From Propionivibrio limicola (GTDB lineage Bacteria; Pseudomonadota; Gammaproteobacteria; Burkholderiales; Rhodocyclaceae): a DNA stretch of 64,000 nucleotides. Positions 26,763 to 34,475 of this stretch are shown piece after piece. The translations under genes were made by a program, and so were the position numbers. The notes under the pieces are model-generated. The model was not told the origin of the DNA, made no database searches, and was given only the letters and a program-made list of their open reading frames with translations. The stretch is from NCBI RefSeq assembly GCF_009469695.1, contig NZ_SSSR01000003.1, positions 124,001 to 188,000 on the forward strand. The letters are read 5' to 3'. Positions within the stretch are counted from its first letter, which is position 1; every line of letters starts with the position of its first letter.

Positions 26763-27899
26763 ATGGAACGCGATCAGGCTCTCAAATTCATGCAAGACCT
26801 CCTGCGCCTGATGACGCAGAAGAACGGTTCCGACCTTTTCATCACCGCCAACTTCCCGCCGGCCATCAAGGTCGATGGCCGGGTGACGCCGGTCTCCAGC
26901 CAGGTGCTGACGGCAGCGCATACGGCCGATCTGGCGCGCTCGATCATGAACGACCGGCAGGCGGCCGAGTTCGAAAAGACCAAGGAGTGCAACTTCGCCA
27001 TTTCGCCGTCCGGGATCGGGCGTTTCCGCGTCAATGCGCTCGTGCAGCAAGGGCGGGTGGCCGTCGTCTGCCGGACGATCAACATGAGCATCCCGACGCT
27101 CGACGAGCTTGGCCTGCCGACGGTGTTGAAAGACATCGCGATGACCAAGCGCGGCCTCGTTATTTTTGTCGGCGGTACCGGGACCGGGAAAACCACTTCT
27201 CTGGCGGCGCTCGTCGATCAGCGCAATACCAACAGCCAGGGGCACATCATTACCGTCGAGGATCCGATCGAGTTTGTGCATGAGCACAAGGGCTGCATCG
27301 TCACCCAGCGCGAGATTGGCGTCGATACCGATTCCTGGGAAGCGGCGCTGAAGAACACGCTACGTCAGGCGCCCGACGTGATCCTGATGGGTGAAGTCCG
27401 CGACCGGGAAACGATGGATTACGCCGTGGCCTTCGCCGAGACCGGTCACTTGTGTCTCGCCACGTTGCACGCCAACAGCACCAACCAGGCCATCGACCGC
27501 ATCATCAATTTTTTCCCAGAAGAACGTCGTCAGCAGTTGCTGATGGATCTGTCGCTCAACCTGCGCGCGATGGTGTCGCAGCGCCTGTTGCCGAAGAAAG
27601 ACGGCAAGGGGCGCGTGGCGGCGGTGGAAATCATGCTCAATTCGCCGCTTATTTCCGACCTCATCTTCAAGGGCGAAGTGCACGAGATCAAGGAAGTAAT
27701 GAAGCGTTCGCGCGAACTTGGCATGCAGACCTTCGACCAGGCGCTGTTCGATCTCTACGAAGCAGGACGCATCAGCTACGAGGACGCGTTGCGCAACGCC
27801 GACTCGATCAACGATCTGCGTCTGCAGATCAAGCTGCATGGAAAGGATTCGAAGGATCGCGACCTCAATTCCGGCATCGGCCACCTCGAAGTCGTCTGA
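26763..27899 (+). CDS. pilU: PilT-like retraction ATPase PilU, 378 aa
   Basis: Accessory retraction ATPase that works with PilT, adding force. Walker A is GGTGTGKTT (137-145), the Asp box is IITVEDPIEFVHEHKGC, Walker B is LRQAPDVILMGEVRD, and the His box is LCLATLHANSTNQAIDR. Its longer C-terminal tail (LHGKDSKDRDLNSGIGHLEVV) is typical of PilU and separates it from PilT. Same operon as pilT, closed by the terminator at 27927-27960. Confidence 0.97.
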   Translation: MERDQALKFMQDLLRLMTQKNGSDLFITANFPPAIKVDGRVTPVSSQVLTAAHTADLARSIMNDRQAAEFEKTKECNFAISPSGIGRFRVNALVQQGRVAVVCRTINMSIPTLDELGLPTVLKDIAMTKRGLVIFVGGTGTGKTTSLAALVDQRNTNSQGHIITVEDPIEFVHEHKGCIVTQREIGVDTDSWEAALKNTLRQAPDVILMGEVRDRETMDYAVAFAETGHLCLATLHANSTNQAIDRIINFFPEERRQQLLMDLSLNLRAMVSQRLLPKKDGKGRVAAVEIMLNSPLISDLIFKGEVHEIKEVMKRSRELGMQTFDQALFDLYEAGRISYEDALRNADSINDLRLQIKLHGKDSKDRDLNSGIGHLEVV

Positions 27900-27926
27900 T
27901 CGTCCGATTCTGCGAGTTTTCCGAGC

Positions 27927-27960
27927 GCCCGGCGCCCGCAAGGGTGGCCGGGCTTTTCTT
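27927..27960 (+). terminator. Intrinsic terminator after pilU
   Basis: A 7-bp GC stem (GCCCGGC at 27927-27933 with GCCGGGC at 27947-27953) with a 13-base loop is followed by TTTTCTTT, 27 bases after the pilU stop. Confidence 0.75.
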
Positions 27961-28087
27961 TGCCCGTTATTTGAATCCCCGGCCGTGGTTGAGTATGGTG
28001 AAAGAGGCCAGCACAGCACCAGAATGATTCCCGCCGTGCGGGATGATGCCAAACAAGCGATGGCCGGGATTGTCGAAGGGAGGGCTC

Positions 28088-28681
28088 ATGTTCGAAGTTC
28101 GCATTCATGGCCGGGGCGGGCAAGGCGTGGTGACGGCGGCCGAAATGCTGTCGATCGCCGCCTTCGAGGATGGTTTCTATGCGCAGGCCTTCCCGAGTTT
28201 TGGTTCCGAACGGACCGGGGCGCCGGTTGTTGCCTTCTGCCGGCTGGCCGAACGGGAAATCCGCTCGCGCGAGCCGATCATGGCGCCGGACGCGCTGATC
28301 ATCCAGGATCCGACCCTGCTGCATCAGGTGGATGTCTTTGCCGGCCTGAAAAAAGGCGGTTTCGTCCTGATCAATACCAGAAACACGTTTGCCGAACTCG
28401 GCTTGGGCGATGCCCTGCGCGACTGGCCAGCCGGCCGCCTATGCACGCTGGCGGCGACCGATCTGGGGCTGAAGCACGTCGGACGGCCGTTGCCGAACGT
28501 GCCGCTGCTCGGCGGTTTTGCGGCCCTGTCTGGAGTGATCCGGCTGGAATCGGTGTGCAAGGCCATCAACGACAAGTTCTCCGGCAAGGTGGCGCAGGGG
28601 AACGTGGCGGCGGCGACGGCGGCGTATGCCCTCGTGCGTGCCGCCATTGAGACCGAGCGGCAGGAGGTGGCCCATGCTTAA
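28088..28681 (+). CDS. 2-oxoacid:acceptor oxidoreductase, gamma subunit, 197 aa
   Basis: Gamma-type subunit of a thiamine-dependent 2-oxoacid oxidoreductase (POR superfamily). The N-terminal HGRGGQGVVTAAEMLSIAAFEDG and PSFGSERTGAPVVAFCR are diagnostic. ATG 28088 gives MFEVRIHGRGGQG, with AGGGAGGG just upstream; an earlier ATG at 28043 has no ribosome site. It is the first gene of a four-gene operon (gamma, alpha, beta, flavoprotein), overlapping the alpha gene by eight bases. The 2-oxoacid cannot be read from the sequence; pyruvate and phenylglyoxylate enzymes have similar subunit sets. Confidence 0.9.
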   Translation: MFEVRIHGRGGQGVVTAAEMLSIAAFEDGFYAQAFPSFGSERTGAPVVAFCRLAEREIRSREPIMAPDALIIQDPTLLHQVDVFAGLKKGGFVLINTRNTFAELGLGDALRDWPAGRLCTLAATDLGLKHVGRPLPNVPLLGGFAALSGVIRLESVCKAINDKFSGKVAQGNVAAATAAYALVRAAIETERQEVAHA

Positions 28682-29939
28682 GCAGATCGAAGGTTCGCGC
28701 GCCGTCGCCGAAGCGGTCGCCCTGTGCCGCCCGGATGTGATCTGCGCCTATCCGATTTCGCCGCAGACGCACATCGTCGAGGGGCTCGGCGAGATGGTGA
28801 AGGCGGGAGCGATTGCGCCGTGCGAATTCATCAACGTTGAATCGGAGTTCGCTGCCATGAGCGTGGCCATCGGTGCGTCGGCGGCAGGCGCGAGAAGCTA
28901 TACGGCGACGGCGTCGCAAGGGTTGCTGTTCATGGTCGAGGCAGTCTATAACGCGTCTGGCCTCGGTCTGCCGATCGTGATGACGGTGGCCAACCGCGCC
29001 ATCGGCGCGCCGATCAATATCTGGAACGACCATTCGGATGCCGTCTCGCAGCGCGACAGCGGCTGGCTGCAGCTTTTCGCGGAGACCAATCAGGAAGCCG
29101 CCGATCTGCACATCCAGGCGTTCCGGATCGCCGAAGAATTGAGCCTGCCGGTCATGGTGTGCATGGACGGCTTCATCCTGACGCATGCTTACGAGCGCGT
29201 CGACCTGCCGACGCAGGAGATGGTCGATGCCTTCCTGCCGCCTTACGCGCCGCGCCAGGTGCTTGATCCGGGCGAGCCGGTGACGATCGGCACCATGGTC
29301 GGGCCGGAAGCCTTCACCGAAGTGCGCTATCTCGCCCATGAGAAACAGCGGCAGGCGCTGGAACTGATGCCCGCGGTCGCCGCCGAGTTTCGGGCGGCGT
29401 TTGGCCGCGACTCGGGCGGATTGGTGCGCGGCTACCGGCTGGACGATGCCGAAACGGTCGTCATCGCCATGGGCTCGGTGCTCGGTACGCTCAAGGATAC
29501 GGTCGATGAGCTGCGCGATGCCGGTGTGAACATCGGCGTCCTCGGTGTCGTCTCGTTCCGGCCGTTTCCCTCCGCCGCCGTGCGCGCCGCCCTCCAATCG
29601 GTGCGGCGGCTGGTCGTGCTGGAGAAATACTTCGCGCTCGGCAGCGGTGGCGTCCTTGCCGCCGACGTGCAGATGGCGCTCGGGAAGAACGGCGGCGAAA
29701 TCTATTCGGTCATTGCCGGACTGGGCGGGCGGCCGATCACCAAGAAGTCGTTGCGTGGGCTGCTGGAAATGGCGGTGCGCGACGAACTGGTGCAGCTGAC
29801 TTTCCTCGACCTCGACCGCACGCTCGTCGCCAAACAGCTGGCGCGCGAGCGTCAGACACGGCGCTCGGGGCCGGCCGCCGAGAGCATCCTGCGCGACGTG
29901 CATGGCACGATGGCACGAAATGAAGGGAAGAAATCATGA
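28674..29939 (+). CDS. 2-oxoacid:acceptor oxidoreductase, alpha subunit, 421 aa
   Basis: Alpha subunit of the POR superfamily, with pyrimidine-binding and transketolase C-terminal-like domains. MLKQIEGSRAVAEAVALCRPDVICAYPISPQTHIVE is the N-terminal signature, with FINVESEFAAMSVAIGASAAGARSYTATASQGL next. A C-terminal domain (VIAMGSVLGTLKDTVDELRDAGVNIGVLGVVSFRPFP) follows. Length fits separate alpha subunits of pyruvate or phenylglyoxylate enzymes, not the fused single-chain type. ATG 28674 overlaps the gamma gene, and the stop overlaps the beta start by four bases. Confidence 0.92.
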   Translation: MLKQIEGSRAVAEAVALCRPDVICAYPISPQTHIVEGLGEMVKAGAIAPCEFINVESEFAAMSVAIGASAAGARSYTATASQGLLFMVEAVYNASGLGLPIVMTVANRAIGAPINIWNDHSDAVSQRDSGWLQLFAETNQEAADLHIQAFRIAEELSLPVMVCMDGFILTHAYERVDLPTQEMVDAFLPPYAPRQVLDPGEPVTIGTMVGPEAFTEVRYLAHEKQRQALELMPAVAAEFRAAFGRDSGGLVRGYRLDDAETVVIAMGSVLGTLKDTVDELRDAGVNIGVLGVVSFRPFPSAAVRAALQSVRRLVVLEKYFALGSGGVLAADVQMALGKNGGEIYSVIAGLGGRPITKKSLRGLLEMAVRDELVQLTFLDLDRTLVAKQLARERQTRRSGPAAESILRDVHGTMARNEGKKS

Positions 29940-30949
29940 GCTTTCAACCCGTCAAGTTCTACCAGACCGGCACCTTCACGGTCGGCAACCGCCTGCTGGC
30001 GCCCGAACAGCGGAGCGTCCAGGCGGCAACGTCGCGGCGCAATTCGCTCAATTCCGGCCATCGCGCCTGTCAGGGGTGCGGCGAGGCGCTCGGCGCGCGT
30101 TACGCGATCGATGCGGCGATGGAGGCGACCGGCAACCGGATGGTGGTCGTCAATGCCACCGGCTGCCTCGAAGTCTTCTCGACGCCGTATCCGGAAACGT
30201 CGTGGCAGATTCCGTGGATTCACTCGCTGTTCGGCAACGCGCCGGCGGTGGCGACCGGCGTGGCCGCCGCGCTGAAGGTCAAGCGCCTGAAGGGCCTGCT
30301 CGGCGACGTGCGCGTGGTGGCGCAGGGCGGCGATGGCGGGACGACCGATATCGGCTTTGGCTGCCTTTCCGGCATGTTCGAGCGCAACGACGACGTGTTC
30401 TACATCTGCTACGACAACGGCGGCTACATGAATACCGGCGTCCAGCGCAGCTCGGCGACTCCGCCGGCAGCGCGGACGGCGACGACCGAGGCCGTCGGCC
30501 CGACGCCGGGCCATGCCTTCGGTCAGGGCAAGTTCGTGCCGGCGATTGCGATGGCGCATGACATTCCGTATGTGGCGACGGCGACCGTCGCCGACCTGCG
30601 CGACCTCGAATACAAGGTCAGGAAGGCGATGACGTTCCGCGGCGCGCGCTACCTGCACATTCTCGTGCCGTGTCCACTCGGCTGGGGTGCGGCATCCAAG
30701 GACACCCTCCGGATCGCCCGGCTGGCCAAGGAAACCGGCGTTTTTCCGGTGTTCGAGGCCGAATCCGGTGAGCTGACCGGTTCGTCAAAAATCCGCCACG
30801 TCTTGCCGGTCGAGGAATATTTGCGGCCGCAGAAGCGATTCGCCCACCTCTTCGGCCCGAAGCCGGACGTGGCCGCGATCGCCCGTCTACAGGCGCTGGC
30901 CAACCGGAATATCCGCAAATACCGCCTGCTTGACGAAGAGGCGCTGTAA
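29936..30949 (+). CDS. 2-oxoacid:acceptor oxidoreductase, TPP-binding beta subunit, 337 aa
   Basis: Beta subunit, which binds thiamine diphosphate and a 4Fe-4S cluster. The TPP/Mg motif is GGDGGTTDIGFGCLSGMFERN with YDNGGYMNTGVQRS following. Cysteines in RACQGCGEALG (near 41-44), NATGCLEV and a later LVPCPLGW are placed as in pyruvate:ferredoxin oxidoreductase beta chains. The operon has no separate delta (ferredoxin-like) subunit; the next gene carries ferredoxin motifs and may replace it. Confidence 0.93.
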   Translation: MSFQPVKFYQTGTFTVGNRLLAPEQRSVQAATSRRNSLNSGHRACQGCGEALGARYAIDAAMEATGNRMVVVNATGCLEVFSTPYPETSWQIPWIHSLFGNAPAVATGVAAALKVKRLKGLLGDVRVVAQGGDGGTTDIGFGCLSGMFERNDDVFYICYDNGGYMNTGVQRSSATPPAARTATTEAVGPTPGHAFGQGKFVPAIAMAHDIPYVATATVADLRDLEYKVRKAMTFRGARYLHILVPCPLGWGAASKDTLRIARLAKETGVFPVFEAESGELTGSSKIRHVLPVEEYLRPQKRFAHLFGPKPDVAAIARLQALANRNIRKYRLLDEEAL

Positions 30950-30962
30950 CGGAGGTATGGCG

Positions 30963-32585
30963 ATGGACAAGCCTTTTGCAATCACTCTCGATCCCGGCTC
31001 GTCGCTGGCCAATCGCACCGGGTCGTGGCGCACCGAGCGGCCGGTTTATGTCGACCGTCTGCCGCCGTGCAACAACGCGTGCCCGGCCGGCGAGGACATT
31101 CAGGGTTGGTTGTACCATGCCGAATCCGGCGACTACGAGGCCGCCTGGCGGCACCTGACCCGCGACAATCCCTTCCCGGCGATCATGGGCCGGGTTTGTT
31201 ATCACTCCTGCGAAACCGCCTGCAACCGGGGGCGGCTCGATGAGGCGGTCGGCATCAACGCCGTCGAACGTTTTCTCGGCGACGAAGCGATCCGGCGCGG
31301 CTGGCAGTTCGCCAAACCGGAAACGGAAACCGGCAAGCATGTGCTGATCGTCGGTGCCGGGCCGGCCGGCATGTCGGCGGCGTACCACCTGCGCCGTTCC
31401 GGGCATCGCGTCACCGTCCATGAGGCGGGGCCGTTGCTCGGCGGCATGATGCGCTTCGGCATTCCCAAGTATCGGCTACCGCGCGACGTGCTCGACGCGG
31501 AAATGAGGCGGGTGATCGACATGGGCGTCGAGGTGGTGCTGAACAGCAAGGTCGGCAACCTGCTGGCGACGATGCAGGACGGCCGGTTCGACGCGGCTTT
31601 TCTCGCGGTCGGCGCGCATATCGGCAAGCGGGCGAGCATCCCGGCCGGGACCGTAGCGCGAATCCTCGATGCCGTCTCCGTGTTGCGCAGCATGGAGGGT
31701 GAGGAAAAGCCGCTGCTCGGCCGGCGCGTTGTGGTTTATGGCGGCGGTAATACGGCGATCGACGTGGCGCGGACCGCCCGGAGAATGGGTGCTGAGCCGA
31801 TCATCGTTTACCGCCGCACCCGCGACAAGATGCCGGCGCACGATCTGGAGGTCGAAGAGGCGTTGCAGGAAGGCGTGATGATCAAATGGCTGTCGACGAT
31901 CCGGCAGGCCGGCGAATCGTCGATCACGGTCGAGAAAATGGTGCTCGATGAGTCGGGCTTCCCGCAGCCGACCGGCGAATTCGAAACGCTCGAAGCCGAT
32001 TCCGTCGTGTTGGCGCTCGGGCAGGACGTCGATCTGGGCCTGCTCGACGGCGTGCCGGGGCTGGAATTCGTCGATGGCGTGGTCAAGGTCGATGGCCAGA
32101 TGATGACCGGCCACCCCGGCGTCTTTGCCGGTGGCGACATGGTACCGACCGACCGCAACATCACCGTTGGCGTCGGGCACGGCAAGAAGGCGGCGCGCCA
32201 TATCGACGCCTGGCTGCGCGGCACGACCTATGTGGCGCCGCCCAAACATCCGCTGGCCACTTTCGAGCGGCTCAATACCTGGTACTACTCGGACGCGCCG
32301 CAGACCGTGCGGCCGGTGCTCGACATCATTCGCCGCCAGTCGACCTTCGAGGAAGTGCAGGGCGGGCTGGACGAAACGAACGCCTTGTTCGAGGCGCGGC
32401 GCTGTCTGTCCTGCGGCAACTGCTTCGAGTGCGACAACTGCTACGGCGTCTGTCCCGACAACGCCGTGATCAAACTCGGCCCGGGCCAGCGTTTCGAGAT
32501 CAATTACGACTACTGCAAGGGTTGCGGTCTGTGTGCCGCGGAATGCCCGTGCGGTGCGATCGATATGGTGCCGGAGGACGGCTGA
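30963..32585 (+). CDS. GltD-like FAD/NAD(P) oxidoreductase with C-terminal 2[4Fe-4S] ferredoxin domain, 540 aa
   Basis: Likely electron-transfer subunit linking the 2-oxoacid oxidoreductase to NAD(P)H or ferredoxin. Parts: an N-terminal Fe-S domain as in glutamate synthase small subunit (PPCNNACPAGEDIQGWLY; RVCYHSCETACNRG), an FAD Rossmann motif (VLIVGAGPAGMSAAYHL, about 119-135), an NAD(P) Rossmann motif (VVVYGGGNTAIDVAR), and a ferredoxin-like C-terminus (RRCLSCGNCFECDNCYGVCP; YCKGCGLCAAECPCGAIDM). Two ATG codons are in frame: 30957 directly abuts GGAGGT, so 30963, six bases from it, is preferred. It resembles the flavin subunit of phenylglyoxylate dehydrogenase; the partner is inference. 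Confidence 0.88.
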   Translation: MDKPFAITLDPGSSLANRTGSWRTERPVYVDRLPPCNNACPAGEDIQGWLYHAESGDYEAAWRHLTRDNPFPAIMGRVCYHSCETACNRGRLDEAVGINAVERFLGDEAIRRGWQFAKPETETGKHVLIVGAGPAGMSAAYHLRRSGHRVTVHEAGPLLGGMMRFGIPKYRLPRDVLDAEMRRVIDMGVEVVLNSKVGNLLATMQDGRFDAAFLAVGAHIGKRASIPAGTVARILDAVSVLRSMEGEEKPLLGRRVVVYGGGNTAIDVARTARRMGAEPIIVYRRTRDKMPAHDLEVEEALQEGVMIKWLSTIRQAGESSITVEKMVLDESGFPQPTGEFETLEADSVVLALGQDVDLGLLDGVPGLEFVDGVVKVDGQMMTGHPGVFAGGDMVPTDRNITVGVGHGKKAARHIDAWLRGTTYVAPPKHPLATFERLNTWYYSDAPQTVRPVLDIIRRQSTFEEVQGGLDETNALFEARRCLSCGNCFECDNCYGVCPDNAVIKLGPGQRFEINYDYCKGCGLCAAECPCGAIDMVPEDG

Positions 32586-32614
32586 CGGCTGGTTTGCCGT
32601 GCGGGTGAACGGAC

Positions 32615-32656
32615 AACGGGGCGGAGACCATCGGTCACCGCCCCGTTTCGTTTCTT
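32615..32656 (+). terminator. Intrinsic terminator of the oxidoreductase operon
   Basis: A 10-bp stem (AACGGGGCGG at 32615-32624 with its complement at 32638-32647) and 13-base loop are followed by the T-rich TCGTTTCTT. It lies between this operon and the convergent radical SAM gene. Confidence 0.72.
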
Positions 32657-32669
32657 GCGGCCGCCGGTT

Positions 32670-34058
32670 TTACTGCATAAGGAAGGTCGTGTCGGTGCCT
32701 TCGTCCCAGCCGTCCCACAGATAGTCGTTGGCCTTGCCGTCGGCGATCAGGCGCAGGGCGTAATTGACCTGTTCCTTGTAGAACTCGCAGAAGGCGCCGA
32801 TCTTGTCCATGCCGCCGTTCATCTCGTGCGCCTCGGCCGGGCAGGGCGAGCCGCAGAAGTGGCGGATGGTGCAGTCGTTGCACGGCGCGAACTGGTCGAC
32901 GTTGCGCGCGGTGACGATGCGGAAAGCGTCGGACTTGAGCGCGGTCTCGACGCCGCCGGCATCCAGCAGATTGCCGCCGTTGAAGCGCGGCAGGCCGATG
33001 AACTCGCTGCACGGATAGAGGCTACCGTCAGCGGCCAGCGCGAAGAAGGCGCGGCCGCCGCCGCACGGCGAGATGTCGCACATCAGCCGGCGCGCCGTCG
33101 GCGCCAGGATGGCGAGCAGGATGTTGGCGAAGTTGGCGACCAGCAGCTTGCGCCCGGTCTGCTTGTACAACTCGTGCGAGCGGTCGAGCGCGGCGAAGAA
33201 GGCTTGCGCCATGTCGCCATCGGCCGGCTTGACGGTGCGTGCGCCGGGCAGCGTGCAGCGCAGCGTGTTGAGCATGCAGGTCGGCACTTCGTGCGCATGG
33301 AACAATTCGACCATCTGTGTCAGGTACGGCAGGTTCTCGGTGGTGCACGTGGTGATCACGCTCCACGAGCCATAGCCCTTGAGCTTGTCCATCGCCGTGA
33401 GTACCTTGTCGTGCACGCTCTTGCCGCCCCAGGTCCGGCGCGTGGCATCGGTGATGCCGGCGACCGGGCCGTCGAGCGAGAGGCCGATGCTGACGTTGCG
33501 CGAAGTCAGGAAGTCGACGGCCTCGTCGTCGAGCAGCGTGCCGTTGGTCTGCACGCCGAAGGCGAAGTCGTTGCCGAATTCCTCGATGGCGGCGAAGACG
33601 GCGCGCTTGTTCATCAGCGGCTCGGCGCCGTGGAAGATGGCGCGGGGTTTACGTTCTTGGCGGCCTTCCGGCATGACCGAACGGAAGTACTCGCGCAGCT
33701 TGCCGAGCGACTCGATCAGCTTGCTTTCCGACATGTGCTGCCCCTCGCTGCGCTGTTGGCCCGGCAGGTAGCAGTAGGTGCAGTTGAGGTTGCAGCGCTC
33801 GGTCGGGTTGAGATAGACGCCGGACGGCGTCAGCGCGAAGCGCAGGGCGTGCAGTTCGCGGGCGAAGCTGTCGGCTTTTTCGCGGAAGCTCTCGGCTAGC
33901 GGCGAGCCGGCGGCGGTCGATTCGGCGATGCGCGTCTTGTCGACGAGCGCCCAGAAGGCGGTGTTCGGGTCGGTAACCGCCGCGTAGGCTTCGTGGCCGA
34001 TGTCCACGGGAAGCAGCGGGCCAGCCGCAGCGGCCCGGTCAAGTTCAGCGACGGTCAT
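32670..34058 (-). CDS. cbpB: Radical SAM/SPASM peptide-modifying enzyme (CbpB-like), 462 aa
   Basis: Predicted maturase of the small peptide encoded just upstream. The radical SAM cluster motif is C89-x3-C93-x2-C96 (ERCNLNCTYCYLPG), with HGAEPL (143-148) as the SAM-amine motif. A C-terminal SPASM domain for auxiliary Fe-S clusters is shown by C332 (PCGGGRAFFALAADG), C350, then C393-x2-C396-x5-C402-x3-C406 (APCNDCTIRHFCGSPCP) and C424. C327 is an extra candidate ligand. No cobalamin-binding domain precedes the SAM domain, so B12 is probably sensed by the riboswitch and not used by this enzyme. Its ATG directly follows the peptide stop codon (TAAATG). I recall NCBI naming such pairs CbpA/CbpB; the reaction is unknown to me. 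Confidence 0.9.
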   Translation of the reverse strand: MTVAELDRAAAAGPLLPVDIGHEAYAAVTDPNTAFWALVDKTRIAESTAAGSPLAESFREKADSFARELHALRFALTPSGVYLNPTERCNLNCTYCYLPGQQRSEGQHMSESKLIESLGKLREYFRSVMPEGRQERKPRAIFHGAEPLMNKRAVFAAIEEFGNDFAFGVQTNGTLLDDEAVDFLTSRNVSIGLSLDGPVAGITDATRRTWGGKSVHDKVLTAMDKLKGYGSWSVITTCTTENLPYLTQMVELFHAHEVPTCMLNTLRCTLPGARTVKPADGDMAQAFFAALDRSHELYKQTGRKLLVANFANILLAILAPTARRLMCDISPCGGGRAFFALAADGSLYPCSEFIGLPRFNGGNLLDAGGVETALKSDAFRIVTARNVDQFAPCNDCTIRHFCGSPCPAEAHEMNGGMDKIGAFCEFYKEQVNYALRLIADGKANDYLWDGWDEGTDTTFLMQ

Positions 34059-34208
34059 TTACTTGGCCGCTTTCTTGTCCATCAGCACGTAGTGCGAGAG
34101 ACCGATGCCGTCCGGGTTGCAGCTCTTGCGGATGGCGATGGTCGGGGCAGCGGCCGGTGCCGTTGATTGGGCGGCCGGATTGGTTTGGGTTTGAACGGTT
34201 TGCGACAT
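34059..34208 (-). CDS. cbpA: Modified-peptide precursor (CbpA-like), 49 aa
   Basis: Ribosomally made precursor, probably modified by the radical SAM enzyme next to it. The N-terminal half is a polar leader rich in Gln, Thr, Pro and Ala without a signal peptide. The C-terminal half reads RKSCNPDGIGLSHYVLM then DKKAAK, with a single Cys30. The ATG at 34208 is set by GAGGAG (34215-34220 on the other strand) at six-base spacing; the longer open frame starts inside the terminator hairpin and is not credible. It ends in TAA, immediately followed by the maturase ATG. It is preceded by the cobalamin riboswitch and terminator. Which residue is modified, and any cleavage site, are unknown. Confidence 0.87.
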   Translation of the reverse strand: MSQTVQTQTNPAAQSTAPAAAPTIAIRKSCNPDGIGLSHYVLMDKKAAK

Positions 34209-34239
34209 GTTCCACTCCTCGGGAAATAAAAATACAAAA

Positions 34240-34285
34240 GGGCTCCGGCTGAAAGCACACGGCTGTATGCCTTCAGCCGGAGCCC
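34240..34285 (-). terminator. Riboswitch-controlled intrinsic terminator in the cbpA leader
   Basis: On the transcribed strand, GGGCTCCGGCTGAAG (34285 to 34271) pairs with a complementary arm (34255 to 34240) across a 15-base loop, then TTTTGTATTTTT follows. The stem is about 15 bp. Its 5' arm can instead pair with CGGAGCTC (34299 to 34292), so terminator and antiterminator exclude each other. Confidence 0.88.
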
Positions 34286-34299
34286 TTGCCTGAGCTCCG
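34278..34299 (-). promoter_or_regulatory. Candidate antiterminator hairpin
   Basis: In the RNA, CGGAGCUC (34299 to 34292) can pair with GGGCUCCG (34285 to 34278) through eight pairs, one of them U-G, with loop AGGCAA. The 3' arm is the first half of the terminator stem. Formation would keep transcription running into cbpA. Deduced by eye from base pairing. Confidence 0.6.
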
Positions 34300-34302
34300 C
34301 TT

Positions 34303-34463
34303 CGGTTCGACACGTCTTCTGGCTACCGGATCAGCCGAATCGCCGCACCTTCCCGGCGGGGTAGTCCCCGTCAGTGGCTGGTCTTGCGACCTTGCAGCAT
34401 TCGTCCCCGGATACAGCGGCGGGCCCGCCACGGATTCGCACCGTGTTCCGTTACGTCAAACCG
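34303..34463 (-). ncRNA. Cobalamin riboswitch aptamer upstream of cbpA-cbpB
   Basis: The minus strand shows the hallmarks of the B12 aptamer in order: ACGGTGCGAATCCGTGG, then GGGCCCGCCGCTGTA, then the GCCACTG element, then the B12 box TAGCCAGAAGACGTGTC. The closing P1 stem can be drawn: CGGUUUGAC (34463 to 34455) with GUCGAACCG (34311 to 34303), nine pairs. The length of about 160 bases is on the short side of the class. It is followed by the antiterminator/terminator region, so control is probably at transcription termination, with B12 expected to turn expression off as in most members of the class. Confidence 0.93.
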
Positions 34464-34475
34464 AATGGAGCGTGC

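Noticed and set aside
34209-34313. Longer 84-residue version of the cbpA product
   Set aside because: The extra N-terminal codons would be translated from the terminator hairpin and have no ribosome site; GAGGAG is placed for the ATG at 34208.
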